Notes: generated by a model from the sequence alone, not told the origin. A DNA stretch of 64,000 nt from Aquabacterium sp. CECT 9606 (GCF_918741295.1 NZ_CAKKNB010000003.1:248001-312000), one strand, 5' to 3'; counted from the first letter of the stretch, positions 32,397 through 42,239 are shown. Numbers and translations are program-made.

Positions 32397-33755
32397 ATGG
32401 CACTCACAGAACTGAAAGTTCCCGACATCGGTGACACGACCGATGCCGCGGTGATTGAAATCCTGGTCAAGGTGGGTGACACCGTCAAGGCCGAGCAAAG
32501 CCTGATCACCCTCGAGTCGGACAAGGCCTCGATGGAAGTCCCGGCGGCACAAGGCGGCGTGGTCAAGGAGATCAAGCTCAAGCTGGGCGACAAGGTCAGC
32601 GAAGGCGCTTTGATCGCGCTGGTGGAATCGGCGGAGGCCGCGCCAACGCCATCCCCATCGCCAGCAAACGATGCGCCGTCTGCAGCATCTGGCTCCGCCG
32701 AGCCCGAATCGGCCGCGGTGGTTCAGGCCAAGACCCAAGCAGCGGAGTTGGTCGAACCAGTGGCGGCGCCGAGTTCACGCATACCACCCACGGCCGCTTT
32801 GCCGCCCGCCGAACCACCGGCCAAAGATGGGCACGTGCCTCATGCGTCGCCTTCAGTGCGCCGTTTTGCACGCGAACTGGGCGTGGCCTTGGGCAGCGTG
32901 CAGGGCTCAGCACCCAAGGGGCGCATCACGCACGCCGATGTGCAGGCGTTTGTCAAAGCCGCTTTGGCCAAAGGCTCGGGTGCGGCGGTGGCATCCCCCG
33001 GCACGGTTGCCGAAGGTGAGGGCCTCAACTTGCTGCCCTGGCCCAAGGTGGACTTCGCCAAATACGGGCCCATCGAACGCCAGCCCTTGTCACGCATCAA
33101 GAAGCTGTCGGGTGCCAACCTGCACCGCAATTGGGTCCGCATTCCGCACGTCACCAACAACGAAGAGGCCGACATCACTGATCTGGAAGCCCTGCGCGTC
33201 AAACTCAATGAAGAGCATGCCAAGACGGGCCCCAAGTTCACGATGCTGGCTTTTCTGATCAAGGCTTGCGCGGTGGCGCTCAAGAAGTTTCCGCAGTTCA
33301 ATGCCTCGTTGGATGGCGATGACCTGGTGCTCAAGCAGTATGTGCACATCGGGTTTGCGGCCGACACGCCCAATGGCCTGGTTGTGCCCGTGATCCGCGA
33401 TGCCGACACCAAGGGCCTGTCGCAGTTGGCAGCTGAGACAGCCGCATTGGCGGCCAAGGCGCGAGAAGGCAAACTGTCGCCTGCCGACATGCAGGGCGGT
33501 ACCTTTTCGATTTCGTCACTGGGCGGCTTCGGTGGCACCACCTTCACGCCCATCATCAATGCGCCCGAGGTGGCCATTCTGGGCGTGTGCCGCGCGGCCA
33601 TGAAGCCGGTGTGGAACGGTTCAGGGTTTGATCCGCGGTTGATCATCCCGCTGAGCCTGAGCTACGACCACCGCGTGATCGACGGGGCCTCCGCGGCCCG
33701 CTTCAACGCGTTCCTGGCCACCTTGCTGGCCGATTTCCGCCGCGCAATTCTTTGA
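32397..33755 (+). CDS. aceF: pyruvate dehydrogenase E2, dihydrolipoyl acetyltransferase
   Basis: A 452-residue E2 with a single N-terminal lipoyl domain, lipoyl Lys in [18 protein letters not shown] (about residue 45). An Ala/Pro linker follows, then a peripheral subunit-binding domain (HASPSVRRFARELGVALGSV, then APKGRITHADVQAFV) and the acetyltransferase core. The catalytic His lies in LSLSYDHRVIDGASAARFNA. Many proteobacterial PDH E2 proteins carry two or three lipoyl domains; here the second lipoyl domain of the complex is on E3. It starts 20 bases after aceE. Confidence 0.96.
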   Translation: MALTELKVPDIGDTTDAAVIEILVKVGDTVKAEQSLITLESDKASMEVPAAQGGVVKEIKLKLGDKVSEGALIALVESAEAAPTPSPSPANDAPSAASGSAEPESAAVVQAKTQAAELVEPVAAPSSRIPPTAALPPAEPPAKDGHVPHASPSVRRFARELGVALGSVQGSAPKGRITHADVQAFVKAALAKGSGAAVASPGTVAEGEGLNLLPWPKVDFAKYGPIERQPLSRIKKLSGANLHRNWVRIPHVTNNEEADITDLEALRVKLNEEHAKTGPKFTMLAFLIKACAVALKKFPQFNASLDGDDLVLKQYVHIGFAADTPNGLVVPVIRDADTKGLSQLAAETAALAAKAREGKLSPADMQGGTFSISSLGGFGGTTFTPIINAPEVAILGVCRAAMKPVWNGSGFDPRLIIPLSLSYDHRVIDGASAARFNAFLATLLADFRRAIL

Positions 33756-33764
33756 ACTGACACC

Positions 33765-35603
33765 ATGGCCTTGATCGACATCCCTGTGCCCGACATTGGC
33801 GACATCGCCGATGCGGCGGTCATTGAAATCCTGGTCAAGGCGGGTGACACCGTCAAGGCCGAGCAGAGCTTGATCACGCTGGAGTCCGACAAGGCCTCCA
33901 TGGAGGTACCGGCGCCGCAGGCTGGCGTGGTTGGCGAAGTCAAGGTGAAGCCGGGCGACAAGGTGAACCAGGGCACAGTGATCCTGACGCTGGAGACGGG
34001 GCAAGCGGCGGTTGCGGCCCCCCCGTCCCGGGCAGCGGCCGTGACGGTGGCACCAATCACTGCCGCGCCTGTGCCTGCGCCAGCCGCCCCAGCTCCCGTT
34101 GTTGCGTCAACGACGTCCAGCAAAGAGCCCGACAACGCCGACTGCGATGTGCTGGTTCTGGGCGGTGGCCCCGGTGGCTACAGCGCCGCCTTTCGTGCCG
34201 CCGATCTGGGCCTGAAGGTCATCCTGGTGGAGCGCTATGCCGAGCTGGGCGGCGTTTGCCTGAACGTGGGCTGCATCCCTTCCAAGGCCTTGCTCCACGT
34301 GGCCAGTGTGATGGAAGAGGTCAAGCACTTCGATGCGCTGGGCGTCAGCTTTGGCGAACCCAAGCTCGACCTGGACAAGCTGCGGTCCCACAAGTCCAAG
34401 GTCACTGGCAAGCTCACCACTGGGCTGGTCGGCATGGCCAAGGCCCGCAAGGTTACGGTGGTGCGAGGCTACGGCAGCTTTGTGGACGATCGACACATCA
34501 AGGTCGAGGTGACCACCGGCCCCGGCCAGGACAAATCGGGCGAGACCCAAACGCTCAGCTTCAAGCGCTGCATCATCGCCGCGGGCTCGCAATCGGTTCG
34601 CCTGCCTTTCATGCCGAACGACGATCGCGTGGTCGACTCCACCGGCGCGTTGGGACTGCCATCCGTGCCCGGCAAGATGTTGGTGATCGGCGGCGGCATC
34701 ATCGGCCTGGAAATGGGCACGGTCTACTCCACCCTGGGCACCCGCATCGATGTGGTCGAGATGAGCGACACCCTGATGCCCGGCGCTGACCGCGATCTGG
34801 TCAAGGTCTGGGAAAAACACAACGCCAAGCGTTTCGACCGCATCATGCTGGGCACCAAAACCGTGGCGGCCGAAGCGACGGCCGAGGGCATCCGCGTGAG
34901 TTTCGAGTCGGCCAAGCCTGGGGCCGAAGCGCCTGCGGCACAAATGTATGACCTGGTTTTGCAGGCCGTGGGCCGCAGCCCCAATGGCCGCAAGATCGGT
35001 GCTGAGCTGGCGGGCGTGGCCGTCAATGAGCGCGGCTTCATCCCGGTGGACCCGCAGCAGCGCACCAATGTGCCGCACATTTTTGCCATTGGCGACATCG
35101 TCGGGCAGCCCATGCTGGCGCACAAAGCCACGCACGAAGGGCACGTTGCCGCCGAGGTGGCGGCTGGTGAATTGACAAGCGACACCGCTTTGTCCCGCGC
35201 CGCTTTTGATGCGCGCGTCATCCCCAGCGTGGCCTACACCGACCCTGAGATTGCCTGGGTGGGCCTGACCGAAGACCAGGCCAAGGCACAGGGCAAAGCC
35301 ATCAAGAAGGGCTTGTTCCCATGGGCCGCCTCGGGCAGGGCGCTGGCCAATGGCCGCTCGGAAGGCTTCACCAAATTGCTGTTCGATGCCGAGACCAAGC
35401 AGATCCTGGGCGGTGGCATCGTGGGCACGAACGCCGGTGACCTGATCAGCGAGGTGGCTTTGGCCATCGAGATGGGCGCCGACGAGGTCGACATTGGCAA
35501 GACCATCCACCCGCACCCCACCTTGGGCGAAAGCATTGGCCTGGCCGCAGAAGCCGCCCATGGGACTTGCACGGATTTGATGCCTCCTCGGCAACGGCCT
35601 TAG
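33765..35603 (+). CDS. lpdA: dihydrolipoyl dehydrogenase (E3) with N-terminal lipoyl domain
   Basis: A 612-residue E3 that reoxidises dihydrolipoamide using FAD and NAD. Residues 1-80 are a lipoyl domain with its Lys in [20 protein letters not shown], followed by an Ala/Pro linker to about residue 120. The FAD fold starts at [20 protein letters not shown], the redox disulfide is in [20 protein letters not shown], and the C-terminal His-Glu lies in [20 protein letters not shown]. Lipoyl-bearing E3 is known from Ralstonia and Neisseria PDH complexes. It begins 9 bases after aceF. Confidence 0.96.
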   Translation: MALIDIPVPDIGDIADAAVIEILVKAGDTVKAEQSLITLESDKASMEVPAPQAGVVGEVKVKPGDKVNQGTVILTLETGQAAVAAPPSRAAAVTVAPITAAPVPAPAAPAPVVASTTSSKEPDNADCDVLVLGGGPGGYSAAFRAADLGLKVILVERYAELGGVCLNVGCIPSKALLHVASVMEEVKHFDALGVSFGEPKLDLDKLRSHKSKVTGKLTTGLVGMAKARKVTVVRGYGSFVDDRHIKVEVTTGPGQDKSGETQTLSFKRCIIAAGSQSVRLPFMPNDDRVVDSTGALGLPSVPGKMLVIGGGIIGLEMGTVYSTLGTRIDVVEMSDTLMPGADRDLVKVWEKHNAKRFDRIMLGTKTVAAEATAEGIRVSFESAKPGAEAPAAQMYDLVLQAVGRSPNGRKIGAELAGVAVNERGFIPVDPQQRTNVPHIFAIGDIVGQPMLAHKATHEGHVAAEVAAGELTSDTALSRAAFDARVIPSVAYTDPEIAWVGLTEDQAKAQGKAIKKGLFPWAASGRALANGRSEGFTKLLFDAETKQILGGGIVGTNAGDLISEVALAIEMGADEVDIGKTIHPHPTLGESIGLAAEAAHGTCTDLMPPRQRP

Positions 35604-35673
35604 CCTCAGGGCAACGCTGGCCGGTTACCATGAGAGCTTGCCCCTCAGGGGTTCATCCATCGAGGAGTCAAAC

Positions 35674-35820
35674 ATGGCCAAAGGTCAGCAACGCAGCGGC
35701 AAGGAAGTGAAGAAACCCAAGCAGGACAAGACGCCTGCCAAGCCGATTTCTCCGGGCGCTGTCATGCCCAGCATCACCACGGTGGTGCCCGTTCGTGGCA
35801 AATTGAAGAAAGCAGGCTGA
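35674..35820 (+). CDS. small basic conserved protein (48 aa)
   Basis: A 48-residue, Lys-rich protein opening MAKGQQRSGKEVKKPKQDKT and ending VPVRGKLKKAG. GAGGAG lies seven bases before the ATG at 35674, a strong ribosome site for so short a gene. Similar short basic proteins of unknown role are common in Burkholderiales. No transmembrane segment. It lies 70 bases after lpdA and before the toxin-antitoxin pair, on the same strand. Function unknown; nucleic-acid binding is plausible from charge only. Confidence 0.75.
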   Translation: MAKGQQRSGKEVKKPKQDKTPAKPISPGAVMPSITTVVPVRGKLKKAG

Positions 35821-35850
35821 AAACCTGACGCAAGCACCTTGGTTCGAATC

Positions 35851-35879
35851 TGGACTTTTATTTTAGAAATGTCTAGAAT
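35851..35879 (+). promoter_or_regulatory. probable promoter/operator of the RES-Xre operon
   Basis: TGGACT at 35851-35856 and TAGAAT at 35874-35879 are spaced by 17 bases, a fair sigma-70 promoter. The expected start of transcription (about 35886) falls on the antitoxin ATG, which has no ribosome site, so the transcript may be leaderless. The repeated TTAGAAAT / TCTAGAAT words over the -10 could be the binding site for autorepression. Confidence 0.5.
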
Positions 35880-35885
35880 TGAACC

Positions 35886-36314
35886 ATGAGTGCTGCATTG
35901 CATCTTTCCCGGTCGGCCAATGTGCCACCAACTCCGTCAGCCCAGCAAATGGGCGCTGCGGGTTTGCGCGCCTTTGTCCGCATCGCCGAAGCCTGGGGCT
36001 TGAACACCGACGAGCAGCTGCGCCTGTTGGGCGAGCCTGCCCGGTCCACCTTCTTTGCCTGGCGCAAATCGCCCGACACCGCCCGCGTGCCCCGCGACAC
36101 GCTGGAGCGCCTGTCCAACCTTTTGGGCATCTACAAGTCCTTGCAGATCCTGCTGCCTGATCCGCAGGCGGCAGATGCCTGGGTGCGCCAGCCCAACACC
36201 GCTGAATTATTCGGTGGCCGCTCGGCCCTGGACCGCATGCTGGCGGGCAACGTCAGCGATTTGAACCTGGTTCGCCGTTACCTGGACTCGGTGCGCAGTG
36301 GCGGCTGGGCATGA
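35886..36314 (+). CDS. Xre/MbcA/ParS-type antitoxin (DUF2384)
   Basis: A 142-residue antitoxin. It has an N-terminal Xre-like helix bundle (GLRAFVRIAEAWGLNTDEQL, then FAWRKSPDTARVPRDTLERL). The MbcA/ParS C-terminal domain follows (ADAWVRQPNTAELFGGRSAL, then LDRMLAGNVSDLNLVRRYLD). In studied RES-Xre systems this protein binds and silences the toxin and represses the shared promoter. It overlaps the toxin gene by four bases (ATGA), the common arrangement. Confidence 0.93.
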   Translation: MSAALHLSRSANVPPTPSAQQMGAAGLRAFVRIAEAWGLNTDEQLRLLGEPARSTFFAWRKSPDTARVPRDTLERLSNLLGIYKSLQILLPDPQAADAWVRQPNTAELFGGRSALDRMLAGNVSDLNLVRRYLDSVRSGGWA

Positions 36315-37000
36315 CCCAGCTGGTTCCTGACATCCGGCGTGTGCGCTGGCAGCCCGCCTACCGCATCGTGCCCACGCGTTATCCGTCGGTTTATTTGTTC
36401 GACCGGGTGGCCGAGTTGGAAGATTTCGACGCCTTGTACGCTCTCGAATCATTGACCAACGAACGCGTGCGCGATGAAGTCGGCCAGGTGGATTTGGTGG
36501 CACCACAAGACCGCATGGTTGGCCCAGGGTCTGGCCCGGTCATGGCGGCCTTCACCCACCTCAATCCGGAAGGCAGCCGGTTTTCAGACGGCAGCTATGG
36601 CGTGTTCTACGCGGCGCACGACAAGGACACCGCCGTGGCCGAGACCCAATACCACCATGCCAGGTTTCTGGCCGCCACCCGGCAGCCGGCCCTGCAATTG
36701 CCGATGCGCCTGTATGCCGTGAAGATCAGCGCCCAATTGCACGACCTGCGCCCATTGGACCCTGACGGTGCGGGCGTGCATGCCAAGGACAACTATGCCG
36801 CCTCGCAAGCCTTGGGCAAACAACTGCGCCAACAAGGATCGGCCGGGGTGATTTACCGCAGCGTGCGCCACCTTGGTGGGGAGTGCGTGGGGCTGTTCAA
36901 GCCCAAAGGGGCCAGCCAGTGCCTGCACGCCGCGCATTTGCTCTACGTGTGGAATGGCCAGGCCTTTGCGGATGTCTATGAAAAGCTGGGGCCTTCTTGA
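36311..37000 (+). CDS. RES-domain toxin
   Basis: A 229-residue RES protein. Studied members degrade NAD+ and stop growth. The conserved Arg, Glu and Ser positions are visible: YRIVPTRYPS near residue 20, the segment GSRFSDGSYGVFYAAHDKDT and the Glu in AVAETQYHHARFLAATRQPA. The C-terminal half has SAGVIYRSVRHLGGECVGLF, also typical. It seems intact. Its 3' end lies two bases from the convergent dnaE2 end. Confidence 0.92.
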   Translation: MTQLVPDIRRVRWQPAYRIVPTRYPSVYLFDRVAELEDFDALYALESLTNERVRDEVGQVDLVAPQDRMVGPGSGPVMAAFTHLNPEGSRFSDGSYGVFYAAHDKDTAVAETQYHHARFLAATRQPALQLPMRLYAVKISAQLHDLRPLDPDGAGVHAKDNYAASQALGKQLRQQGSAGVIYRSVRHLGGECVGLFKPKGASQCLHAAHLLYVWNGQAFADVYEKLGPS

Positions 37001-37001
37001 T

Positions 37002-40000
37002 TCAATGAAAGTTACGGCTTTCAGTGACGAGCCGGCCCAGCAAGGGCGTCAAGTCACGCAAGTGGTGGGCGATCAGATGGCTGACATGGCCTTCGCGCTG
37101 CCAGATGCCGTAGACGGCCAGCAGCCGTGAGTGCAGCAGCTCCTGGCGTTGGCGATCGCGCAGGTGCTTCCAGATGACGACGTTGACGGTGCCGGTTTCA
37201 TCTTCCAGCGTCACGAAGACCACACCGCCCGCGGTGGGTGGTTGCTGCCTGACCGTGACGATGCCGCAAGCGCGGGCCAGCTTGCCGTGGCTGAGTTCGC
37301 GCAAGGTTTGCGCCGACATCAGGCGCTGTTGATCAAGCCTGCTGCGCAGCAAGGCCAGGGGGTGCCGGCGCAAGGTCAGGCCCAGTGAGGCGTAGTCAAA
37401 AACTATTTCTTCGCCTTCGGGTGCGCAGGGCAGGGTGAGCAGGTCTTCGTGGACAGGTGCCTCGCGCAGCAAGGCCGGCGCACGGTGCAAGGCCGCGGCC
37501 TCCCAGACCTGCTGGCGGCGGTGGCCGGCCAGGCTGATCAAGGCATCGGCCGCGGCCAGGTGGCGCATGTCGGCCTGGTCAAGCTGCGCTCGGCGCGACA
37601 ACTCCTCGACGCTCTTGAAGGGGCCTGCGCGCCGCGCTTCTTGGGTGATGCGCTTGGCGGCATCGGATGACAGCCCGCTGATCATGGACAAGCCCAATCG
37701 CACCGAAGGCTGCCGACTTTGATCAGTTAGACCGACCAGCGTGCATTCCAGCTCGCTGTGCACGACATCGGGCTGAAGCACCGTCACGCCATGGCGCATG
37801 GCGTCTTGCACCAGTTGGCTGGGCGAGTAAAAGCCCAGGGGCTGTGCGTTGAGCAAGGCGGCCAGGAAGATGGCGGGCTCGTGGCACTTGATCCAGGCGC
37901 TGACATAGACCAGCAGGGCAAAGCTGGCCGAGTGCGATTCCGGGAAACCGTAGGCGCCAAAGCCTTGGATCTGCTGGTAGATGCTTTCGGCGAACTGGAG
38001 GGAATAGCCATTGCGTGCCATGCCGTCCATGATGGGTTGGTGGAACTTGTCGACGCTGCCATGGCGTTTCCAGGAAGCCATGGATCGGCGCAGCTCATCG
38101 GCTTTGCCGGGCGTGAACCCCGCCGCGATCATCACGACCTGCATCACCTGTTCCTGGAAAATGGGGATGCCCAAGGTGCGGCCCAGTGCTTCTTCCAGCT
38201 GTGGGGGGCATTCGTATTTTTTGGGCCGCTCCTTGCGGCGCTCCAGGTAGGGCTGGACCATGCCGCCCTGGATGGGGCCGGGCCTGACCAGCGCCACTTC
38301 CACCACCAGGTCATAGAACGTGCGCGGCTGCAGTTGCGGCAGCATGTTCATCTGGGCGCGGCTTTCGATCTGGAACACGCCGATGGTGTCCGCCTGGCAA
38401 ATCATGTCGAAAGTGGCCGTGTCCTTGGGCGGGATGTCTTGCAAGGCAAAGGTGTGGCCCCGCCGCAGGCTGATGAAATCCAGCGCGCGCCGCAAAGCCG
38501 ACAACATGCCCAGGGCCAGCACATCCACTTTGAGCATTTTCAAGGCGTCCAGGTCATCCTTGTCCCACTGGATCACCGAGCGGTCGGGCATGGTGGCGTT
38601 CTCGATGGGCACCAGTTGGCTCAGCGCTTTGCGGGCGATCACGAAGCCGCCCGTGTGTTGGCTGAGGTGGCGGGGAAAGCCCACCAGGATGCAGGTCAGC
38701 TCCTGCCATTGCTGAACGCGGCGCTCGGTGGGGTCCATGCCCAGCTCCAGCAAACGCTGGGGGTCGATGCCCCGGCCATCCCACCACTGGTGGTTCTCGG
38801 CCACGCGTTCGATCAACTCGGCGCGGATCCCCAAGGCCTTGCCCACGTCGCGCAAGGCGCTGCGGGTGCGGTAGGTGATCACCGTGGCGGTGAGGGCGGT
38901 GCGGTCGCGGCCGTATTTGCCGTAGAGGTACTGGATGACTTCTTCACGGCGCTGGTGCTCGAAATCGACGTCGATGTCGGGTGGCTCGTTGCGCTCGCGC
39001 GAGATGAAACGCTCGAACAGCAGCGTGGTGCGCGCGGGATCGATTTCAGTGATGCCCAGGCAATAGCACACGGTGGAGTTGGCCGCGCTGCCGCGTCCCT
39101 GGCACAGGATGTTTTGGGACCGGGCAAACCGAACGATGTCGTGGACGGTGAGGAAGTATTTTTCAAAACCGAGTTCACTGATCAGGGCCAGCTCTTTCTC
39201 GATCTGGTCTTTCACGTCAGCGGGGGTGCCCTTGGGGAAGCGGTCGAGGCATCCTTGCAACGTCAACTGGCGCAAGTGCGATGCGGCAGTTTCGCCCGGC
39301 GGCACGATCTCTTCGGGGTAGTCGTAGCTCAGCTCGTCCAGGCTGAAGTGGCATTGCGCCACCACGTCTTGCGTGGCGGTCAGCAGGTCGGCCGGATAGC
39401 GCCGGGCCAGCCTCAAGCGGCTGCGCAAGTGCTGTTCAGCGTGGACTTGCAACCCCAGGCCGCAGTCTGGCAAGGGCTTGCCCAGGCGCGTGGCGGTCAG
39501 CACGTCTTGCAGGGGCTTGCGTGAGCGCACATGCATGTGGACATCGCCACTGGCCACCAGGGGCACGCCGCTGTGTTGGCTGAGCTGGCGCAAGCGCTGC
39601 AGCCACCAAGCGTCGTCCAGGGTATTGAGCAACTCGGCCGCGAGCCAACATCGGCCCTGGAAGTGGGCCTGCAGCCAATGAGCCTGTTCTTGCAGTTGAG
39701 GCCATGGCGTGCGGCGGTGGGGCACCATCAGCACCAGGCAATCATCCAGGCTTGAGGGTGGGATGTCTTGCAGCCTGAGCGGATCGGGGCCCTTGCCTGG
39801 TGTGGCACGCCTAAGCCGGGTGATGAACTCGCAAAGCCGGCCATAGCCACCGATGTTGCAAGCCAGGACCACGAGCTTGAAGTCGGGCTCGGCTTGCACG
39901 GTGAATTCGCTGCCGATGATCAACTTGAAATCGGGCGATGGCTCGCCTTGCTCTTCGGCTTGTTCACGCGCCGTGCGCAAAGCCAGATGAGCACGCACCA

Positions 40001-40172
40001 CGCCGGCGACTGAGCACTCATCGGTCAGGGCCAAGGCCGTGTAGCCCAGGGCCAAGGCGCGGTCCACCAGCTCGCCCGGGTGCGCCGCACCACGCAGGAA
40101 AGAAAAGTTGGACACGCAATGCAGCTCGGCGTAAGGAGGCAGGGCTGCGCGGCTAGGCCGGCCCGTCGTCAT
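37002..40172 (-). CDS. dnaE2: error-prone DNA polymerase DnaE2
   Basis: A 1056-residue C-family polymerase that acts with ImuA and ImuB in SOS mutagenesis. The ATG at 40172 is chosen because it overlaps the imuB stop (ATGA) and starts just before the family N-terminus YAELHCVSNFSFLRGAAHPG; the frame stays open upstream inside imuB. The PHP domain is at the N-terminus. The polymerase active-site region has LCQGRGSAANSTVCYCLGIT and EPPDIDVDFEHQRREEVIQY. The C-terminus carries an OB fold (VVFVTLEDETGTVNVVIWKH). It lacks the long tail of replicative DnaE1. Confidence 0.95.
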   Translation of the reverse strand: MTTGRPSRAALPPYAELHCVSNFSFLRGAAHPGELVDRALALGYTALALTDECSVAGVVRAHLALRTAREQAEEQGEPSPDFKLIIGSEFTVQAEPDFKLVVLACNIGGYGRLCEFITRLRRATPGKGPDPLRLQDIPPSSLDDCLVLMVPHRRTPWPQLQEQAHWLQAHFQGRCWLAAELLNTLDDAWWLQRLRQLSQHSGVPLVASGDVHMHVRSRKPLQDVLTATRLGKPLPDCGLGLQVHAEQHLRSRLRLARRYPADLLTATQDVVAQCHFSLDELSYDYPEEIVPPGETAASHLRQLTLQGCLDRFPKGTPADVKDQIEKELALISELGFEKYFLTVHDIVRFARSQNILCQGRGSAANSTVCYCLGITEIDPARTTLLFERFISRERNEPPDIDVDFEHQRREEVIQYLYGKYGRDRTALTATVITYRTRSALRDVGKALGIRAELIERVAENHQWWDGRGIDPQRLLELGMDPTERRVQQWQELTCILVGFPRHLSQHTGGFVIARKALSQLVPIENATMPDRSVIQWDKDDLDALKMLKVDVLALGMLSALRRALDFISLRRGHTFALQDIPPKDTATFDMICQADTIGVFQIESRAQMNMLPQLQPRTFYDLVVEVALVRPGPIQGGMVQPYLERRKERPKKYECPPQLEEALGRTLGIPIFQEQVMQVVMIAAGFTPGKADELRRSMASWKRHGSVDKFHQPIMDGMARNGYSLQFAESIYQQIQGFGAYGFPESHSASFALLVYVSAWIKCHEPAIFLAALLNAQPLGFYSPSQLVQDAMRHGVTVLQPDVVHSELECTLVGLTDQSRQPSVRLGLSMISGLSSDAAKRITQEARRAGPFKSVEELSRRAQLDQADMRHLAAADALISLAGHRRQQVWEAAALHRAPALLREAPVHEDLLTLPCAPEGEEIVFDYASLGLTLRRHPLALLRSRLDQQRLMSAQTLRELSHGKLARACGIVTVRQQPPTAGGVVFVTLEDETGTVNVVIWKHLRDRQRQELLHSRLLAVYGIWQREGHVSHLIAHHLRDLTPLLGRLVTESRNFH

Positions 40173-41512
40173 GAAAAGATGCCGTGCAGGAACAGAGGGC
40201 TGGACTGGTTTTCCTGCACATGCCGCTCGCGGAAAACCCACAACAGCCCGGCTTGGTCGTTGTGCGCCAGGTAGTAGTCGCGGGCCACGTTTTGCCCATC
40301 CCACCAACCGGCTTCCACGCGGTGGGGCCCAGCCAGCAATTGCAGGGGATTCAGCGTCAGGGCTTGGGGCTCGGGCAGCAGCCAGCCGGGTTGAGGGTGA
40401 TCGGCAATGGGTTTTTGGGCCGAGGTACTGCCAGTGTGGGCCTTGTTGGTCGATGTGAACGCGTCCACGGCCGGAATCCAGCGCTGGGTGCGCTCGATCC
40501 GGTGGTCTGCCTGCACCACGGCTTGCTGAACATGCTCTTTGCCCAGTCGGGCCGAGAGCCGGTCCAGCAAGGTGGACAAGGCCTCGCGCTGTTGGCGCTG
40601 TGCGGCGGGCGAGGCGAGGGCATCCGGCCCTGCACCCAGGCCCAAGGTGCTGTGCTCCTGGAAAAGGCAATCGCTGTCGATGGACAAGGGTTCGATCTCG
40701 TCCACATGAAGGCTCAGGTCACCCACTGGCCCCCCCAGCGTGGTGCGGCTCAGGTGCTCTGCCAACAGGCGGTGCAGGCGGCCCAGATCACGTGAGGCTT
40801 CGGACAGGCGCATGACCAGCTCACCTTGTGGCGCGACATCCCGGCGGTGGAAATCAAGCTGCCAGCGCAAGGTCAGCACCCTGACGCCACTGTGGCGGCC
40901 TGCCAGCCAGGCGCACAAGGGCTGCAAAAGACGCCGGGCCGCGAACACCAGCGAGGCGGCGTTGTCCACCCGGCCTGGCAATTCAAGCCGCAAATCAAAG
41001 CGTTCCGGCACCTGCACCCATTCAAAGGCCTCGGGCTTGGTGCCGTGTGCCTGGTCCAGGGCCAAGAGCAAAGCGGCGCCAAAGCGGCGGCTCATGCCAT
41101 GCCGGGGCAGGCGTCGGACATCGCCCAGGGTTTTGCAGCCCAGCCTGGACAAGGTGGCCTCGTGGGCTTGCACGGCGCTGATGGTGGACAAAGGCAGCTC
41201 GTCAAGGCGGTTGCTTTTGCCTCTGATGGGACGCCCGTGCCGTGCCCGCGCCAGCGTGGCCAAGGCGGTGGGCCCGCAAGCCCAACGTCCCCATCCCAAA
41301 TGCGCAGCGCCTTGCACGACCAAACGCATCAGGTTTTGCGAGCCCCCAAAAAGACGCCGGCTGGCATGCACTTCCATGACCACACCTTCGTCCAGCAAGG
41401 CCACCCGCGGTGTGAATTGCGAAGCCCACCAGGCCAGCGACAAGGCATCAAGGGCTTCCTGGTCAGGCGATGAGGAGGCCTCTGCGGGCAACAAAGCGAT
41501 CCAGAGCAGCAT
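40169..41512 (-). CDS. imuB: ImuB, Y-family polymerase-like subunit
   Basis: A 447-residue Y-family polymerase homologue. It opens MLLWIALLPAEASSSPDQEA and has ARHGRPIRGKSNRLDELPLS and FGAALLLALDQAHGTKP. In studied systems ImuB lacks catalytic activity but binds the clamp and recruits DnaE2. The usual DinB acidic pair is not evident here, in line with that role. It lies 6 bases after imuA and overlaps dnaE2 by four bases. Confidence 0.93.
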   Translation of the reverse strand: MLLWIALLPAEASSSPDQEALDALSLAWWASQFTPRVALLDEGVVMEVHASRRLFGGSQNLMRLVVQGAAHLGWGRWACGPTALATLARARHGRPIRGKSNRLDELPLSTISAVQAHEATLSRLGCKTLGDVRRLPRHGMSRRFGAALLLALDQAHGTKPEAFEWVQVPERFDLRLELPGRVDNAASLVFAARRLLQPLCAWLAGRHSGVRVLTLRWQLDFHRRDVAPQGELVMRLSEASRDLGRLHRLLAEHLSRTTLGGPVGDLSLHVDEIEPLSIDSDCLFQEHSTLGLGAGPDALASPAAQRQQREALSTLLDRLSARLGKEHVQQAVVQADHRIERTQRWIPAVDAFTSTNKAHTGSTSAQKPIADHPQPGWLLPEPQALTLNPLQLLAGPHRVEAGWWDGQNVARDYYLAHNDQAGLLWVFRERHVQENQSSPLFLHGIFS

Positions 41513-41518
41513 GGCGCA

Positions 41519-42226
41519 TCACCACAGGCCGCAGCCCTGAAGTGGCACGGCCCGCTGGATCAAGGGTTCCAAGCCGGCAGGCCAATGGGGCAGCTCAATG
41601 AGGCGGTCCAGCAAGGGGCCGCGCCGTTTCAGGATGTTGACCCGAAGCGGCGGGGGCAGTTTGGGCGGATGCCCGCTCACGCTCACTTCTAGCCTGAGGG
41701 GCGCGGCAGAGGCTTCAGTGCGCGAGGCTTGGTGCCGGAAGATGAAAGCCAGCGCGGGATGGTGCATGGCGCAAGCCTGCAATCGCCGCAGTTGATCGGA
41801 CCGGGCCTGGGGCAACCAGGCCAGCACGGCGCTGACGCTGCGTGATTTCAGGGCCTGCTCGGTGGCCCACAGGGATTCGGTGGGTGTGCGGGTCTGGATC
41901 CACACCAGGTGGTCTTCGCGCAGACCTTCGCGGCGCAGGGCCGGCAAGTGGGGGCTGTGCGGTGGGTTGACCAGCAGCACGGTGCCGCCTTGCCCCACAA
42001 GCTGCGCCAGTGCGGGTGACAACAGGCGCCATTCGGCGTGCACCCCGGGCGCCTGCAGCACCTCGGTCAGGGCCTGGCAGGGCCAGCCGCCTCCGGGCAA
42101 TTCAGCGTCGAGGGCCGGGTGGCCGGTGGACAAGACAGGGGTGGCCCGCCCGCCCAATGCATTGCCGCGCCACACCGTCTGGGCGATGTGGTCGGGCAAA
42201 ACGGGGGACCGATGGGCAAGCAGCAT
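41519..42226 (-). CDS. imuA: ImuA, RecA-like SOS mutagenesis protein
   Basis: A 235-residue ImuA that works with ImuB and DnaE2 in damage-induced mutagenesis. The N-terminus has WRGNALGGRATPVLSTGHPA then LDAELPGGGWPCQALTEVLQ, which is typical. The core resembles RecA without a normal Walker A. The start is uncertain: ATG at 42226 is used here, but a GTG at 42235 directly abuts the LexA box. It is the first gene of the SOS operon. Confidence 0.9.
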   Translation of the reverse strand: MLLAHRSPVLPDHIAQTVWRGNALGGRATPVLSTGHPALDAELPGGGWPCQALTEVLQAPGVHAEWRLLSPALAQLVGQGGTVLLVNPPHSPHLPALRREGLREDHLVWIQTRTPTESLWATEQALKSRSVSAVLAWLPQARSDQLRRLQACAMHHPALAFIFRHQASRTEASAAPLRLEVSVSGHPPKLPPPLRVNILKRRGPLLDRLIELPHWPAGLEPLIQRAVPLQGCGLW

Positions 42227-42239
42227 GGAAGGCACGATA

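Noticed and set aside
37758-39524. Plus-strand open frame (588 codons) inside dnaE2
   Set aside because: Antisense to conserved polymerase motifs; composition is that of a shadow frame.
40173-40670. N-terminal extension of DnaE2
   Set aside because: Lies inside imuB and has no match to the family N-terminus; the ATGA overlap at 40172 explains the start.
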